Positions 38,308-47,297 of a stretch of 64,000 bases of DNA are shown here, piece after piece. Location of the stretch: assembly GCA_002162815.1 (NCBI GenBank), contig MAAT01000021.1:62001-126000 (forward strand), read 5' to 3'. Position 1 is the first letter of the stretch, and every line of letters begins with the position of its first letter. The notes below the pieces were generated by a model. It was not told the origin of the DNA. It worked only from the letters and a program-made list of their open reading frames with translations, and ran no database searches. A program made the translations under genes and the position numbers. The stretch is from Gammaproteobacteria bacterium 53_120_T64 (lineage in GTDB: Bacteria > Pseudomonadota > Gammaproteobacteria > Pseudomonadales > Porticoccaceae).

Positions 38308-38873
38308 TTAATTTCAGCCCTCTTGGGATTCGCCGCTGTATCTTGCTGACTTTCCGTATTATTTAACAAGGCCTGCAGGGCCTCACGCTCTGTGTCACTA
38401 AGACTAGCCGGCACCGCGCTAGCTCCACGTTTTTGACGCCGCACAACCAAGCCAACGATAAGCAGGCCGAGCAGCAGTAAGACCGCCGGCGCCCACCATA
38501 GTAAATAGGTGGTGGCCTGCACCTTGGGCCGGTAGAGCACAAATTCACCGTAGCGCGCCACCAGGTAATCACTAATCTGCGTATCGCTCGCGCCCTCTTC
38601 GAGAAGGCGGCGAATCTGCGAGCGCAGGTCGATGGAGATCGGTGAATCCGACTCCGCCAGGTTTTGATTCTGACATTTTGGGCAGCGGTACTCGGCCACC
38701 AACCGTTGATAGCGCTCGCTCAAGACCGGGCTCGACAGACGGTCAACTTCTATCAGCCCCCAGGCAGAGAGACAACATAGGCTAAGCAGGGCGGCGACAA
38801 GAATCTGTTGTAACTGAGACAGCAGGCTCTGGCTAGCGCGACAAAAATAGTCTTTGCAATACTGGCCCATCAT
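38304..38873 (-). CDS. ccmH: cytochrome c maturation protein CcmH
   Basis: 189-aa membrane thiol oxidoreductase (CcmL-type short CcmH) that reduces the apocytochrome CXXCH motif. The redox motif YRCPKCQNQNLAESDS is in the periplasmic part, between an N-terminal signal/anchor and a C-terminal membrane helix (LLWWAPAVLLLLGLLIVGLVV). ATG 38873 overlaps the ccmG stop as ATGA; a longer frame to 38936 was rejected. Confidence 0.9.
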   Translation of the reverse strand: MMGQYCKDYFCRASQSLLSQLQQILVAALLSLCCLSAWGLIEVDRLSSPVLSERYQRLVAEYRCPKCQNQNLAESDSPISIDLRSQIRRLLEEGASDTQISDYLVARYGEFVLYRPKVQATTYLLWWAPAVLLLLGLLIVGLVVRRQKRGASAVPASLSDTEREALQALLNNTESQQDTAANPKRAEIK

Positions 38874-39460
38874 TCGGCACCGCTGGCTAGGACATCGACC
38901 AGCGCTTGATAGCGTGACTGTAACTTGGTGCGCCACACTCTGTCGTCAACCACACCGACATGCTTGTAGCGAATCACGCCAAGGTGGTCAACAAGGTAGG
39001 TTTCGGGCGCACCAAAAACGCCGAGGTCGAGGCCGAGACCACCCTTGGTATCGGCAATGGTATGGGTATAGGGGTCGCCAAGTTTACTCAGCCACTGCTG
39101 CGCTGCCGCTGCCTCGTCCTTGTAATTGAGGCCAATAATTCGCACCCCACTCTCGGCAATATCGAGTAGATAGGGATGCTCGACTCGACAGGAAATACAC
39201 CAGGTGGCCCAGACATTTAACAGCGAGACGTGGCCGAGAAAGAGTGTCTCATCGAGCATATCGGCCTCAGCGATAACAGCCGTAGCACTGCCATCGCCCG
39301 CCGGCTTAAATTGCCCCAGATCCGGCAGTTGAAAGGCCGGTACCGAGCGGCTAATCAGCGCCGAGGGCATGGCATTGGGATCGCGACCCAGGCCCCAGTA
39401 GAGCATGGCGGCGAGCACCACAAAAATAATTAATGGGATAAAGAGTTTTATTCTATCCAC
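38870..39460 (-). CDS. ccmG: thiol:disulfide interchange protein CcmG (DsbE)
   Basis: 196-aa membrane-anchored thioredoxin-like protein of the periplasm that keeps CcmH or apocytochrome thiols reduced. One N-terminal anchor (IPLIIFVVLAAMLYWGL) precedes the active site NVWATWCISCRVEHP; WCxxC is typical, here C-I-S-C. The GVFGAPETYLVD segment near the cis-proline is characteristic of CcmG. Confidence 0.92.
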   Translation of the reverse strand: MDRIKLFIPLIIFVVLAAMLYWGLGRDPNAMPSALISRSVPAFQLPDLGQFKPAGDGSATAVIAEADMLDETLFLGHVSLLNVWATWCISCRVEHPYLLDIAESGVRIIGLNYKDEAAAAQQWLSKLGDPYTHTIADTKGGLGLDLGVFGAPETYLVDHLGVIRYKHVGVVDDRVWRTKLQSRYQALVDVLASGAE

Positions 39461-39463
39461 TGA

Positions 39464-41512
39464 TTAATTTTCCTTTTTAGCGAGGGCCAAGGCGGGGCTT
39501 GTTTCACTCGAGTCGACATTAGTGGTTTGCTTCACATTCAACCGCGCCTTGCGATAACGCTTGTCGAAGGCGGCGATCACCCCACCCAGGGCGATCATCA
39601 AGGCACCCAGCCAAATCCAGCGAATATAGGGTTTAACGTAAACCCGCACCGACCATGCACCGTCGCCCAAGGGCTCACCAAGGGCCACGTAGAGATCGCG
39701 AAACAAACCGCCGTCAATATCGGCCTCTGTCATCGTATTACCGGTCGCCAAATAGCGTCTTTTTTCGGGCCACAGGCTAGTAAAGGCTTTGTTCTCAGGC
39801 TTCAGGCTAGCCCCCTGCCCCCCGTCTTTAGTCGCCTTGGAAACATCAAAGCGGCCCCTTTGAGCAATATAATTAGGGCCACGAATTTGCTCGACACTGT
39901 GAAACACAAAACCATAGCCCGCCACCTCGATACGCTCGCCGGCGACCAGCCTGACATCGCGCTGATCACTGTAATTACTGGTTAAGGTAATACCGATGGC
40001 GAGCACCGCAATACCCAGATGGGCAATCACCATGCCCCAGTAGCTTTTACTCAAGCGCGCCAAGCCCGCGCGACGCCCACCGGAATGGCTACTTTTTTGC
40101 ACGACATCCTGCAGGGTGAACAGTGTCAGCCACAGTGCCGCCGTCAGACCCAGCAACGAGGTCACCTTTACATCCCAGCCGGCCAATAATAGCCACAGTA
40201 CTGCGAGTAGCGGACTCAGCAATAAGGGCGCTTTCGACAGAGAAAATAGCTTGCCGCTACCTTGTCGTTTCCATTGCAGGTTGGCACCGACGCCCATGGC
40301 CAGCATCAGCAATAGGCCTAGCGGCACGAAGAAAAAATTAAAATAGGGCGGGCCAACGGAAATTTTGCCCCAACCCAATACATCGGCCAGCAGCGGATAG
40401 AGCGTGCCCAGTAAGACCATGGCCAGCGCTACCACCAGCAAGACATTATTCAGTAACAAGCCCGCCTCGCGGGACAACCAATTGAAACTGGCCGTCGCAC
40501 CGAGGGTCGAACTGCGCAGCGCAAAGAGCAGCAGCGAACCACCAATCACCACACCGAGAAAGGCCAGAATAAACACGCCACGGGTGGGGTCTGTCGCAAA
40601 GGCGTGCACCGAGGTCAGCACCCCGGAGCGAACCAGAAAGGTACCCAATAAACTCAGTGAAAAGGCCAGTATCGCCAGCAACAAGGTCCAGCTGCGAAAC
40701 AGGCCGCGCTTTTCTGAGGCCGCCAAACTGTGGATTAAGGCAGTGCCGGCCAGCCAGGGCATCAGCGAGGCGTTCTCCACCGGGTCCCAAAACCACCAGC
40801 CACCCCAGCCCAATTCATAATAGGCCCACCAACTGCCGAGAAAGATACCGACGGTGAGAAATGACCAAGCGGCATTAGTCCAGGGCCGCGTCCAGCGCGC
40901 CCAGGCCGAATCCATGCGCCCCGCCATCAAGGCCGCAACGGCAAAAGCAAAGGCCACAGAGAAGCCGACATAACCCATATACAACATCGGTGGATGAATA
41001 ATCAGGCCAATATCCTGCAATAGCGGATTGAGGTCTTTGCCATCCACCGGTGGAAAGGGCAAAAGCCGCTCAAAGGGGTTGGAGGTGAGCAGCATAAACA
41101 GATAAAAGCCGACCGAGATCATGCCCATCACCGACAAGACTCGGGCCACCATGTCCGCCGGCAGACTGCGACTAAACATCGCCACCGCTAAAGTCCAACC
41201 CGCCAAGATCAGCACCCAAAGCAGCAGCGAGCCCTCGTGGGCACCCCACACGGCGCTGACCTTGTAGTAATAGGGTAGCAGTGAATTCGAGTTATTGGCG
41301 ACATAGGCAACGGAAAAATCGTCCTGTACAAATACCGTGACCAGACAGGCGAAACTGATGGCGACAAAGACAAATTGCCCACAACTCAAGGGCCGTGCCG
41401 TGGCGATCCACAAAGACTTATTGCTCAGCGTGCCCGCTAGAGGAATAAGCGCTTGAGCGCAGGCCAGACAGAGGGACAAAATCAGCGCAAAGTGGCCCAG
41501 TTCGGCAATCAT
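39464..41512 (-). CDS. ccmF: heme lyase CcmF
   Basis: 682-aa multi-helix membrane protein that attaches heme to apocytochrome c. The tryptophan-rich WWD domain is visible at about 230-255 (YELGWGGWWFWDPVENASLMPWL), with about 15 membrane helices and a large periplasmic domain near the C-terminus. It overlaps ccmE by ATGA. Confidence 0.95.
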   Translation of the reverse strand: MIAELGHFALILSLCLACAQALIPLAGTLSNKSLWIATARPLSCGQFVFVAISFACLVTVFVQDDFSVAYVANNSNSLLPYYYKVSAVWGAHEGSLLLWVLILAGWTLAVAMFSRSLPADMVARVLSVMGMISVGFYLFMLLTSNPFERLLPFPPVDGKDLNPLLQDIGLIIHPPMLYMGYVGFSVAFAFAVAALMAGRMDSAWARWTRPWTNAAWSFLTVGIFLGSWWAYYELGWGGWWFWDPVENASLMPWLAGTALIHSLAASEKRGLFRSWTLLLAILAFSLSLLGTFLVRSGVLTSVHAFATDPTRGVFILAFLGVVIGGSLLLFALRSSTLGATASFNWLSREAGLLLNNVLLVVALAMVLLGTLYPLLADVLGWGKISVGPPYFNFFFVPLGLLLMLAMGVGANLQWKRQGSGKLFSLSKAPLLLSPLLAVLWLLLAGWDVKVTSLLGLTAALWLTLFTLQDVVQKSSHSGGRRAGLARLSKSYWGMVIAHLGIAVLAIGITLTSNYSDQRDVRLVAGERIEVAGYGFVFHSVEQIRGPNYIAQRGRFDVSKATKDGGQGASLKPENKAFTSLWPEKRRYLATGNTMTEADIDGGLFRDLYVALGEPLGDGAWSVRVYVKPYIRWIWLGALMIALGGVIAAFDKRYRKARLNVKQTTNVDSSETSPALALAKKEN

Positions 41513-41979
41513 TCGTAGGCCCCCTTGGCTGCAGTCGAGGCCTTGGCTTTGTTGTCGATGGCTTGTTGCATGGCATCGGCCACTTCCGGCGGGGTGTATT
41601 CCTCATCGTGCTTGGCCAGCACTTGCTGGGCGACAAACACGCCGTCATCACCCAGAGTGCCGGTGGCAACGGCAGCCTCGTCCTCGGCGAAGAGATCGGG
41701 CAAGATGCCGGAGTAATGAATCCTCAGTGTTGCCGCACCATCACTGACCAGAAAAGAGCTGTCGAGTGAATCACTGGCGCGCTCTAAACTGTCGACCACC
41801 ACCATGCCACCGACGCGGATCTGAGTATTGCCGGGGGCCTGCCCCGCCGCCACCTGGGAGGGGGTATAAAACAAGTTAATATTCTCCCGCAGGGCGTAGC
41901 TCAACAGACCGACGACCAACGACGCTATCACCACAATAAACACCACCACCAATAAACGTTGCTTGCGCGCTGGCTTCAT
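41509..41979 (-). CDS. ccmE: heme chaperone CcmE
   Basis: 156-aa periplasmic heme carrier anchored by one N-terminal helix (RLLVVVFIVVIASLVVGLLSYAL). The heme-binding His is in VLAKHDEEYTPPEV, matching the LAKHDExYxPP family motif. It overlaps ccmD by one base (TAATG). Confidence 0.94.
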   Translation of the reverse strand: MKPARKQRLLVVVFIVVIASLVVGLLSYALRENINLFYTPSQVAAGQAPGNTQIRVGGMVVVDSLERASDSLDSSFLVSDGAATLRIHYSGILPDLFAEDEAAVATGTLGDDGVFVAQQVLAKHDEEYTPPEVADAMQQAIDNKAKASTAAKGAYE

Positions 41980-42167
41980 TAACTCTCACCTCTGGGTCGC
42001 TGTGTCTGCAGGCGCCGGCGCAGTTCGCCGAGCAGTGCACGCTGGCGACGCAGGGGCGACAGTGCCAACCAGGCCATGATCGTCAGACTGACGCCATAGG
42101 CGGCCCACACATAGGGGCCGTGTCCCGCCATCGCTAAAAAAGCATCAAAACTATCAAATTGAAACAT
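41979..42167 (-). CDS. ccmD: heme exporter subunit CcmD
   Basis: 62-aa single-helix protein (YVWAAYGVSLTIMAWLALSPL) followed by a basic tail (RRQRALLGELRRRLQTQ). It releases holo-CcmE from CcmABC. Size, helix and position between ccmC and ccmE identify it. Confidence 0.88.
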   Translation of the reverse strand: MFQFDSFDAFLAMAGHGPYVWAAYGVSLTIMAWLALSPLRRQRALLGELRRRLQTQRPRGES

Positions 42168-42219
42168 GGTTTATTTTCTCTATCTTGCGCTCAGTATTGC
42201 GTTAATCGCTATTACCTAA

Positions 42220-42957
42220 CTACTTGCCTGCGGCCAGTTCTTTGACCCAGGTCGTGCGACGTTCACGCTGGAGAATTTCCGTGCGTGTATTGAGCAGTAA
42301 AACCAGGGCATAAAAACAGTAGAAGCCGAGAATCATCACCAATAGCGGCTTAAACATATCCGGGTGCATCGAGGGCGCACCAGTCAGTTTAATCGTTGCG
42401 GGCTGATGCAAGGTATACCACCAGTCCACCGACTTATAAATAATCGGGATATTCACCGTGCCCACCAGCGCCAAAATAGCGCAGGCCCGCGCCGAGGTCT
42501 CCCGCGTACTGAAAGACCGCGACAGGGCAATAATACCGATGTAGAGAAACAGCAGCACTAGCATCGAGGTGATTCTCGCATCCCAGATCCAGTAGGTGCC
42601 CCAGGTCGGCTTACCCCAAATAGCCCCGGTGAACAGTGCGATAAAGGTCAATGCAGCACCTAGGGGTGCAGCCGCAACCATCACCATATCGGCCAACTTT
42701 ATTTTCCAAATCATGCCGACAGCGCCCGCCGCCGCCATCACGTAGTAACCCGCCAGTGCCAAAAATGAGGCCGGCACATGAATATAAATAATCCGAAAGC
42801 TATTGCCCTGCCGGGCATCCTGCGGCGCAAAGGCCAGACCCCAAACCACACCCGTGACAATTAACACCACTGAGGCCAGGGCCAGCCAGGGCAAAAACTT
42901 GCTGCTGAGGTGATAGAACCAGCGCGGCGAACCCAATTTGTGAAACCACTGCCACAT
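42220..42957 (-). CDS. ccmC: heme exporter subunit CcmC
   Basis: 245-aa six-helix membrane protein that loads heme on CcmE. The WWD-type motif WGTYWIWDARITSMLVLLFLYIG is at about 117-139, with conserved His in the IYIHVPASF and TLHQP loops. It lies between ccmB and ccmD. Confidence 0.95.
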   Translation of the reverse strand: MWQWFHKLGSPRWFYHLSSKFLPWLALASVVLIVTGVVWGLAFAPQDARQGNSFRIIYIHVPASFLALAGYYVMAAAGAVGMIWKIKLADMVMVAAAPLGAALTFIALFTGAIWGKPTWGTYWIWDARITSMLVLLFLYIGIIALSRSFSTRETSARACAILALVGTVNIPIIYKSVDWWYTLHQPATIKLTGAPSMHPDMFKPLLVMILGFYCFYALVLLLNTRTEILQRERRTTWVKELAAGK

Positions 42958-42996
42958 AGATAATTACCTATAAAAACGACTCGTTTAAAAAGCGGG

Positions 42997-43677
42997 TCAG
43001 CCGTTAATGCCCACTTTAAGTGCACCGGCGGCCGCAAAGGGCGCCAGCAATAAGGAAAAGGCCGCTACCGCCGCCAATATCGCCATCACCCCGCCGTAGT
43101 TCATGCCATCGACCGCCCGCTGCACGGCACTGGTGCCAAAAATCAAGACCGGCACGTAGAGCGGCATCACCAGCAGCGACAGTAAAACACTGCCTTTGTG
43201 CAGAGCCACGGTGAGGGCCGCGCCCACTGCACCCAGTAAGCTAAACACCGCTGTGCCCAGCGCCAGCCCCAACAACAAGGGTAAGAAGCCCGCCCCAGGC
43301 AGTGACAAGATCATGCCCAGTAGGGGCGAAAACAGCACCACGGGTAAACCGGTCACCAACCAGTGGGCAATTATCTTCGCCAATACCAGTAACCACAGCG
43401 GCTCGGGGCTGAGCATCAATTGCACCAGGGAGCCATCGGCAAAATCGGCCTGAAATAAATTATCGAGGGCCAGTAAGGTTGCCAGTAAGGCGCTAATCCA
43501 GATCATACCCGGCGCCATGGCTGCCAGTCGCGTCGGTTCGGGGCTAATACCTAGTGGCACCAGCGTCACCACGATGAGGAAGAAAAACAGTGGGTTAAGT
43601 AGATCGCCACGGTGGCGCATGGCGATGGAGAGATCGCGTTGTATAACAGCAAAGAAGGCACCACCGAGGCTTGTCAC
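42997..43677 (-). CDS. ccmB: heme exporter subunit CcmB
   Basis: 226-aa ABC permease with six membrane helices. The segment HRGDLLNPLFFFLIVVTLVPLG and the final SLLLAPFAAAGALKVG are typical of CcmB. It directly follows ccmA with no gap. Confidence 0.94.
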   Translation of the reverse strand: MTSLGGAFFAVIQRDLSIAMRHRGDLLNPLFFFLIVVTLVPLGISPEPTRLAAMAPGMIWISALLATLLALDNLFQADFADGSLVQLMLSPEPLWLLVLAKIIAHWLVTGLPVVLFSPLLGMILSLPGAGFLPLLLGLALGTAVFSLLGAVGAALTVALHKGSVLLSLLVMPLYVPVLIFGTSAVQRAVDGMNYGGVMAILAAVAAFSLLLAPFAAAGALKVGING

Positions 43678-44316
43678 CTAGTATGCTACCTCTGTCATGG
43701 CATCCAGCGCGAGTGTCCGCAGCGCCGGAATTGCCAATGGCTGGTGGCTACTTAACACCACGCCCCCGCCCTCTGCCACATGGCCCAGCAACAGCGCCTC
43801 AAGATCGGCAATACCCTCAACATCCAGAGCCGTCAGTGGCTCGTCGAGCAGCCATAATTTGGCCTCACTCATACAGAGAATTGCCAACGCCGCGCGCCGC
43901 AACTGACCGGCCGACAGGGTATAACAGGGTACATCTTCAAAACCAGCCAAGCCGATACGAGCCAGTGCCGCGCCACTACTGACCCGTGATAGCGGCTGTA
44001 ACTGACTGAGCCAGTGAAGGTTTTCACGGGGAGTGAGGGACAACTTGAGGCCGGACTGATGACCCACAAAGGCCATCGCAGTCAAATACTCTTGTCGACA
44101 GCGACTAATATCTCGACCCTGCCAGTGAAGGCTGCCAGCCGTCGGTGCTTGAATGGTCGCTAGAATATGTAGAAGGGTTGTTTTACCACAACCATTGGCG
44201 CCGGTAATTTGCAGTATCTCACCGGCCTTGAGCGCGCCGCACAGATCACTGAACAGAGGCCAGTCATCCCGTTCGAAAGTCAGCGCTCGAAACTCCAGCA
44301 GTGGTTGCGATGACAA
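43678..44316 (-). CDS. ccmA: heme exporter ATP-binding subunit CcmA
   Basis: 212-aa ABC ATPase that powers release of heme-loaded CcmE. Walker A is GANGCGKTT, the signature is LSAGQLRRAALA and Walker B is LWLLDEPLTALD. It heads ccmABCDEFGHI. Confidence 0.95.
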   Translation of the reverse strand: MSSQPLLEFRALTFERDDWPLFSDLCGALKAGEILQITGANGCGKTTLLHILATIQAPTAGSLHWQGRDISRCRQEYLTAMAFVGHQSGLKLSLTPRENLHWLSQLQPLSRVSSGAALARIGLAGFEDVPCYTLSAGQLRRAALAILCMSEAKLWLLDEPLTALDVEGIADLEALLLGHVAEGGGVVLSSHQPLAIPALRTLALDAMTEVAY

Positions 44317-44330
44317 GCGCTAGCCCCCTC

Positions 44331-44366
44331 AAAAATGAAGGGCGCATTATGCCCCAAAAGCGCCCT
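44331..44366 (-). terminator. terminator between the PA3496-family gene and ccmA
   Basis: On the minus strand AGGGCGC (44366-44360) and GCGCCCT (44345-44339) form a 7-bp stem, followed by TCATTTTTG. It should end the short upstream gene and insulate ccmA. Confidence 0.6.
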
Positions 44367-44398
44367 CTGTGCAGGCTGCTTAGAGCGAGGTAGCGCGC

Positions 44399-44578
44399 TT
44401 AATCAAACTCGTAATCGGCGATTTGTCGCTCCAGACGGCGCTGTTCTAATTTCTCGTCGAGACGCCTTCGCTGCTCACTGGAAACTCTGACCGTCTGCTT
44501 GTCATCACGGGGCTTATCCAGCTCACCACGCGGCTCACTGTAGGACTCTTCCAAGCCACCAAAATCATCGTCAGCCAT
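44399..44578 (-). CDS. PA3496-family small protein
   Basis: 59-aa protein starting MADDDFGGLEE, with a basic coiled end (RRRLDEKLEQRRLERQIADYEFD). Length and C-terminal pattern match the PA3496-type family, which is sometimes described as a putative envelope-integrity protein. GGGAG precedes the ATG at 44578; the longer frame to 44683 has no such site. Confidence 0.75.
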   Translation of the reverse strand: MADDDFGGLEESYSEPRGELDKPRDDKQTVRVSSEQRRRLDEKLEQRRLERQIADYEFD

Positions 44579-44723
44579 ACCAACATCTCCCAACTTCGAT
44601 ACCATTGAATGGAAACGTCGTTTGCTCAACCTGTACTTGTCAAAATCCCTATTAAACGAGGCGAGGTCACAAAAGTACGTCAACGACTGGCACGATGACT
44701 ACTGTGTAAAAGTACCAGTTAGG

Positions 44724-44746
44724 CAAAAAATAGGCCTATAAGCCTA
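44724..44746 (-). terminator. terminator after the arsenosugar glycosyltransferase gene
   Basis: On the minus strand TAGGC-TTATAG-GCCTA is followed at once by TTTTTT. It lies 53 bases after the stop of the gene at 44799 and ends the arsS transcript. Confidence 0.65.
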
Positions 44747-44798
44747 GAGCGTCAAGGAAGTTAAACCTATAAAAAGAACTACTCCTCATAAGTTATTT

Positions 44799-45416
44799 TT
44801 ATAGCGGAGCCAAGCTTTCGAGGTGAACCAGATCTTCGGGGCGGTCAATATCGTGTAACACCGGTAGTTCAACGTAGGACAGTTGTAAGGACGCCAAGCG
44901 CGCTCGAGTCTGAGCCAGCACGCGGCAGGTACTCCACGCCACACCCGCAAACACTCTCTGCTCAGCCACTTTCATGGCGATCAAGACATAGCCGCCGTCC
45001 GCCGCCGGGCCGAGTACAACATCGACACTGCCGAGAGCCTGTAAAGTCCGACGTAGATAGCGGGTATTGATGGCCGGACAATCACTGCCAATCAAGATCA
45101 CCGATTGCCATTGCTGTAGACCCGTAGCAATGGCCAAGTGCATGCGCTCACCCAGGTCGATACCGCGCTGGTATTGAATATCGGGTGGCGGCAGTAGACT
45201 TTGAAAAAAACCGGTGCTGTCTACGTCACTGACCCACAACTGGCTCTGGCAGAGGTCTTCTTGGTGAAGGGTGGCATGGGTGCGCCGCACTAAGTCCCGG
45301 TGTAGCTGCAAACTCTGTAGCTCGCTCAGCACCGGCTGCATACGGGTTTTGACCCGGCCCAAGAGCGGGGCCTTAGCAAACTGAATCAGTAGAGCCTCGG
45401 GGAATTCATAGCTCAA
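44799..45416 (-). CDS. TIGR04282-type arsenosugar biosynthesis glycosyltransferase
   Basis: 205-aa nucleotide-sugar transferase-like protein of the TIGR04282 family, found next to arsS. The N-terminal nucleotide-binding pattern LIQFAKAPLLGRVKTRM matches the family block AKxPxxGxVKTRL, and IGSDCPAIN and GPAADGGYVLI follow. It is third of arsS, TIGR04283 and TIGR04282. The exact step in arsenosugar assembly is not settled. Confidence 0.85.
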   Translation of the reverse strand: MSYEFPEALLIQFAKAPLLGRVKTRMQPVLSELQSLQLHRDLVRRTHATLHQEDLCQSQLWVSDVDSTGFFQSLLPPPDIQYQRGIDLGERMHLAIATGLQQWQSVILIGSDCPAINTRYLRRTLQALGSVDVVLGPAADGGYVLIAMKVAEQRVFAGVAWSTCRVLAQTRARLASLQLSYVELPVLHDIDRPEDLVHLESLAPL

Positions 45417-45447
45417 GGCGTTGACTCATTCTGTCTCGGGATGAGGC

Positions 45448-46182
45448 TCAAGAGTCTTCGGGAGGATAGTAGCGCTGTGCCAGAACCTTCGGTGAGGTCC
45501 CCAAAAAATAGCCGAGGCGTAGACGCCACATTAAGAGGATCGTCGGCCAAACGCCATCACGCTGCCATTTACGACCTGAGGTCTCCGCCTTGGCATTGAT
45601 AAAGAGGGGCCGGGATTGACGCTTCAAACGCTTACTTAGCTCAATATCTTCCATTAAGGGGATATCGGCAAAGCCGCCAATCTGCTCAAAAACCTCGCGT
45701 TTTACAAATTGGCATTGATCACCCGTACCGATACTGGTCAGAAAGGAACGTCGGTTCATCAACCACTGCACGACCCGCAGCAGAGGTGATGCGCCCCGGA
45801 TCTTGATACCAAAAAAGCCCCACACTGCAGACGTAAAGCTCCACACCAGCATGATATCTGGCAGGTTAACGGGTAGCCGAGTATCGGCGTGGAGAAACAG
45901 CAACCAGTCTCGATCGGCCAGGCCGGCACCGACATTCATCTGTTGCGCCCGACCCTTGTCACTACGAACCACTTGGTCGGCCAGGGGTGTCGCCACCGCG
46001 ATGGTGTCATCATCGCTACCACCATCGACGACAATGACCTGAACCCCCTGTTTTCTCAGCGTTTGTAAGCGGCGCAGACAGGGGTAGATCTCCTCCGCCT
46101 CATTAAGTACCGGAATCACTATCGAAAGTGATAGTGATTCACTTTCATCAGCCTGTTTATCGTGCGACGAAATCGTAGCCAT
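45448..46182 (-). CDS. TIGR04283-type arsenosugar biosynthesis glycosyltransferase
   Basis: GT-A fold glycosyltransferase (244 aa). The start block SIVIPVLNEAEEI, the DGGSDDDT loop and HADTRLP (DxD-type) are seen, and FLTSIGTGDQCQFVKREVFEQIGGF and PLMEDIELSKRLKR are typical of TIGR04283. ATG 46182 follows GAGGAA. It is followed by the TIGR04282 gene 31 bases on. Confidence 0.87.
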   Translation of the reverse strand: MATISSHDKQADESESLSLSIVIPVLNEAEEIYPCLRRLQTLRKQGVQVIVVDGGSDDDTIAVATPLADQVVRSDKGRAQQMNVGAGLADRDWLLFLHADTRLPVNLPDIMLVWSFTSAVWGFFGIKIRGASPLLRVVQWLMNRRSFLTSIGTGDQCQFVKREVFEQIGGFADIPLMEDIELSKRLKRQSRPLFINAKAETSGRKWQRDGVWPTILLMWRLRLGYFLGTSPKVLAQRYYPPEDS

Positions 46183-46189
46183 ACTTGAT

Positions 46190-47194
46190 TTATTCCTCAA
46201 CTAATGAACCTCCGCAACTACTACCCTGCCCGGCCGTGCAGGCGTAACAATGCTCGCCGACAATTATTTCCTGGGCTGAAAAATCAAGCTCGAGCAAGTC
46301 CCGCAAATGGGCTGGCGCGCTGTCGCTAGCAATCAAACTTTGTGATTTTTTGCTACAGCCATTACCTCGTTTAAGAGGCAGTTCTAACATCTGATTAAAA
46401 TCACAATCGTAGAGATTGCCCCGCCAATCAACACTCAGCAAACGTCGACACATCAATGTCTGTAAATTCTCAGCACTGTAATTGTCTTTTAACAATTGCA
46501 TGTAGGCCCGGTACTCGCCCTTGGCCAGCAACATCGCACCATAGCGCTTAATAGGCATATTGGTAATGGTAAAAAGCTGATCAAATTGCAGGCCGAAGTC
46601 ACGCTGTAAATGGGCTTTGTACTCTTGCTCTAGCGCCCCTTGAGGGGGTGGTAAAAACGTACCGTTGGGATTGTAAACCAAGTTTAATTTAAGCCCATTA
46701 CCCTGCCCATAACCCAGTGCATTCAATTGCTGCAAGGCAGTAATACTCGTTTCAAAAATCCCCTTGCCGCGCTGCTCGGCGACATTTTGCGCAGAGTAAC
46801 AGGGCAGCGAGGCAACAATTTCGACGCCCTGAGTGGCGAGAAATTCGGCCAGATCATGGTAGCCGGGCTCCTGCAGTATCGTCAAATTGCAGCGGTCTAT
46901 AACCGCGACCCCAAGCCCACGAGCTCGCTCGACCAGGTAGCGAAAATGGGGGTTCATCTCTGGTGCCCCTCCCGTCAAATCGAGAGTCTTGAAATTGCGC
47001 TGCGCCAGTACCTCAAGCACCAGATCAACCTGCTCGCGAGCCATTAATTCGGTGCGTTGGGGGCCGGCATTGACGTGACAGTGGCTGCAGCTCAAATTGC
47101 AGAGATAACCGAGATTGACCTGCAAGGTCTCAGGTACTTCGCGCTGTATCGCAGGGAAGTCGCTGTCGAGTAAAAGCGGGCGAGTATCATGCAC
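46190..47194 (-). CDS. arsS: arsenosugar biosynthesis radical SAM protein ArsS
   Basis: Radical SAM enzyme (334 aa) thought to join the 5'-deoxyadenosyl group to a methylated arsenical. The iron-sulfur motif is Cys32-x3-Cys36-x2-Cys39 in YLCNLSCSHCHVNAGP. LTGGAPEMNPHFRYLV follows, and C-terminal Cys (CDFNQML, CYACTAGQGSSCGGS) may hold a second cluster. GTG 47194 has GGGAAG upstream; GTG 47224 is possible. It follows rnhB by 103 bases. No arsM for arsenic methylation is in the window. Confidence 0.9.
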   Translation of the reverse strand: MHDTRPLLLDSDFPAIQREVPETLQVNLGYLCNLSCSHCHVNAGPQRTELMAREQVDLVLEVLAQRNFKTLDLTGGAPEMNPHFRYLVERARGLGVAVIDRCNLTILQEPGYHDLAEFLATQGVEIVASLPCYSAQNVAEQRGKGIFETSITALQQLNALGYGQGNGLKLNLVYNPNGTFLPPPQGALEQEYKAHLQRDFGLQFDQLFTITNMPIKRYGAMLLAKGEYRAYMQLLKDNYSAENLQTLMCRRLLSVDWRGNLYDCDFNQMLELPLKRGNGCSKKSQSLIASDSAPAHLRDLLELDFSAQEIIVGEHCYACTAGQGSSCGGSLVEE

Positions 47195-47297
47195 GGTCGT
47201 TAGCTTCCCAGAGTTTCCACACACGATGGTCTTTCATCGGTAGAGCTGCAGTGTCAGCCAATATCGGCCAGCCCCATCAACGTGGTCATTTAATAAC

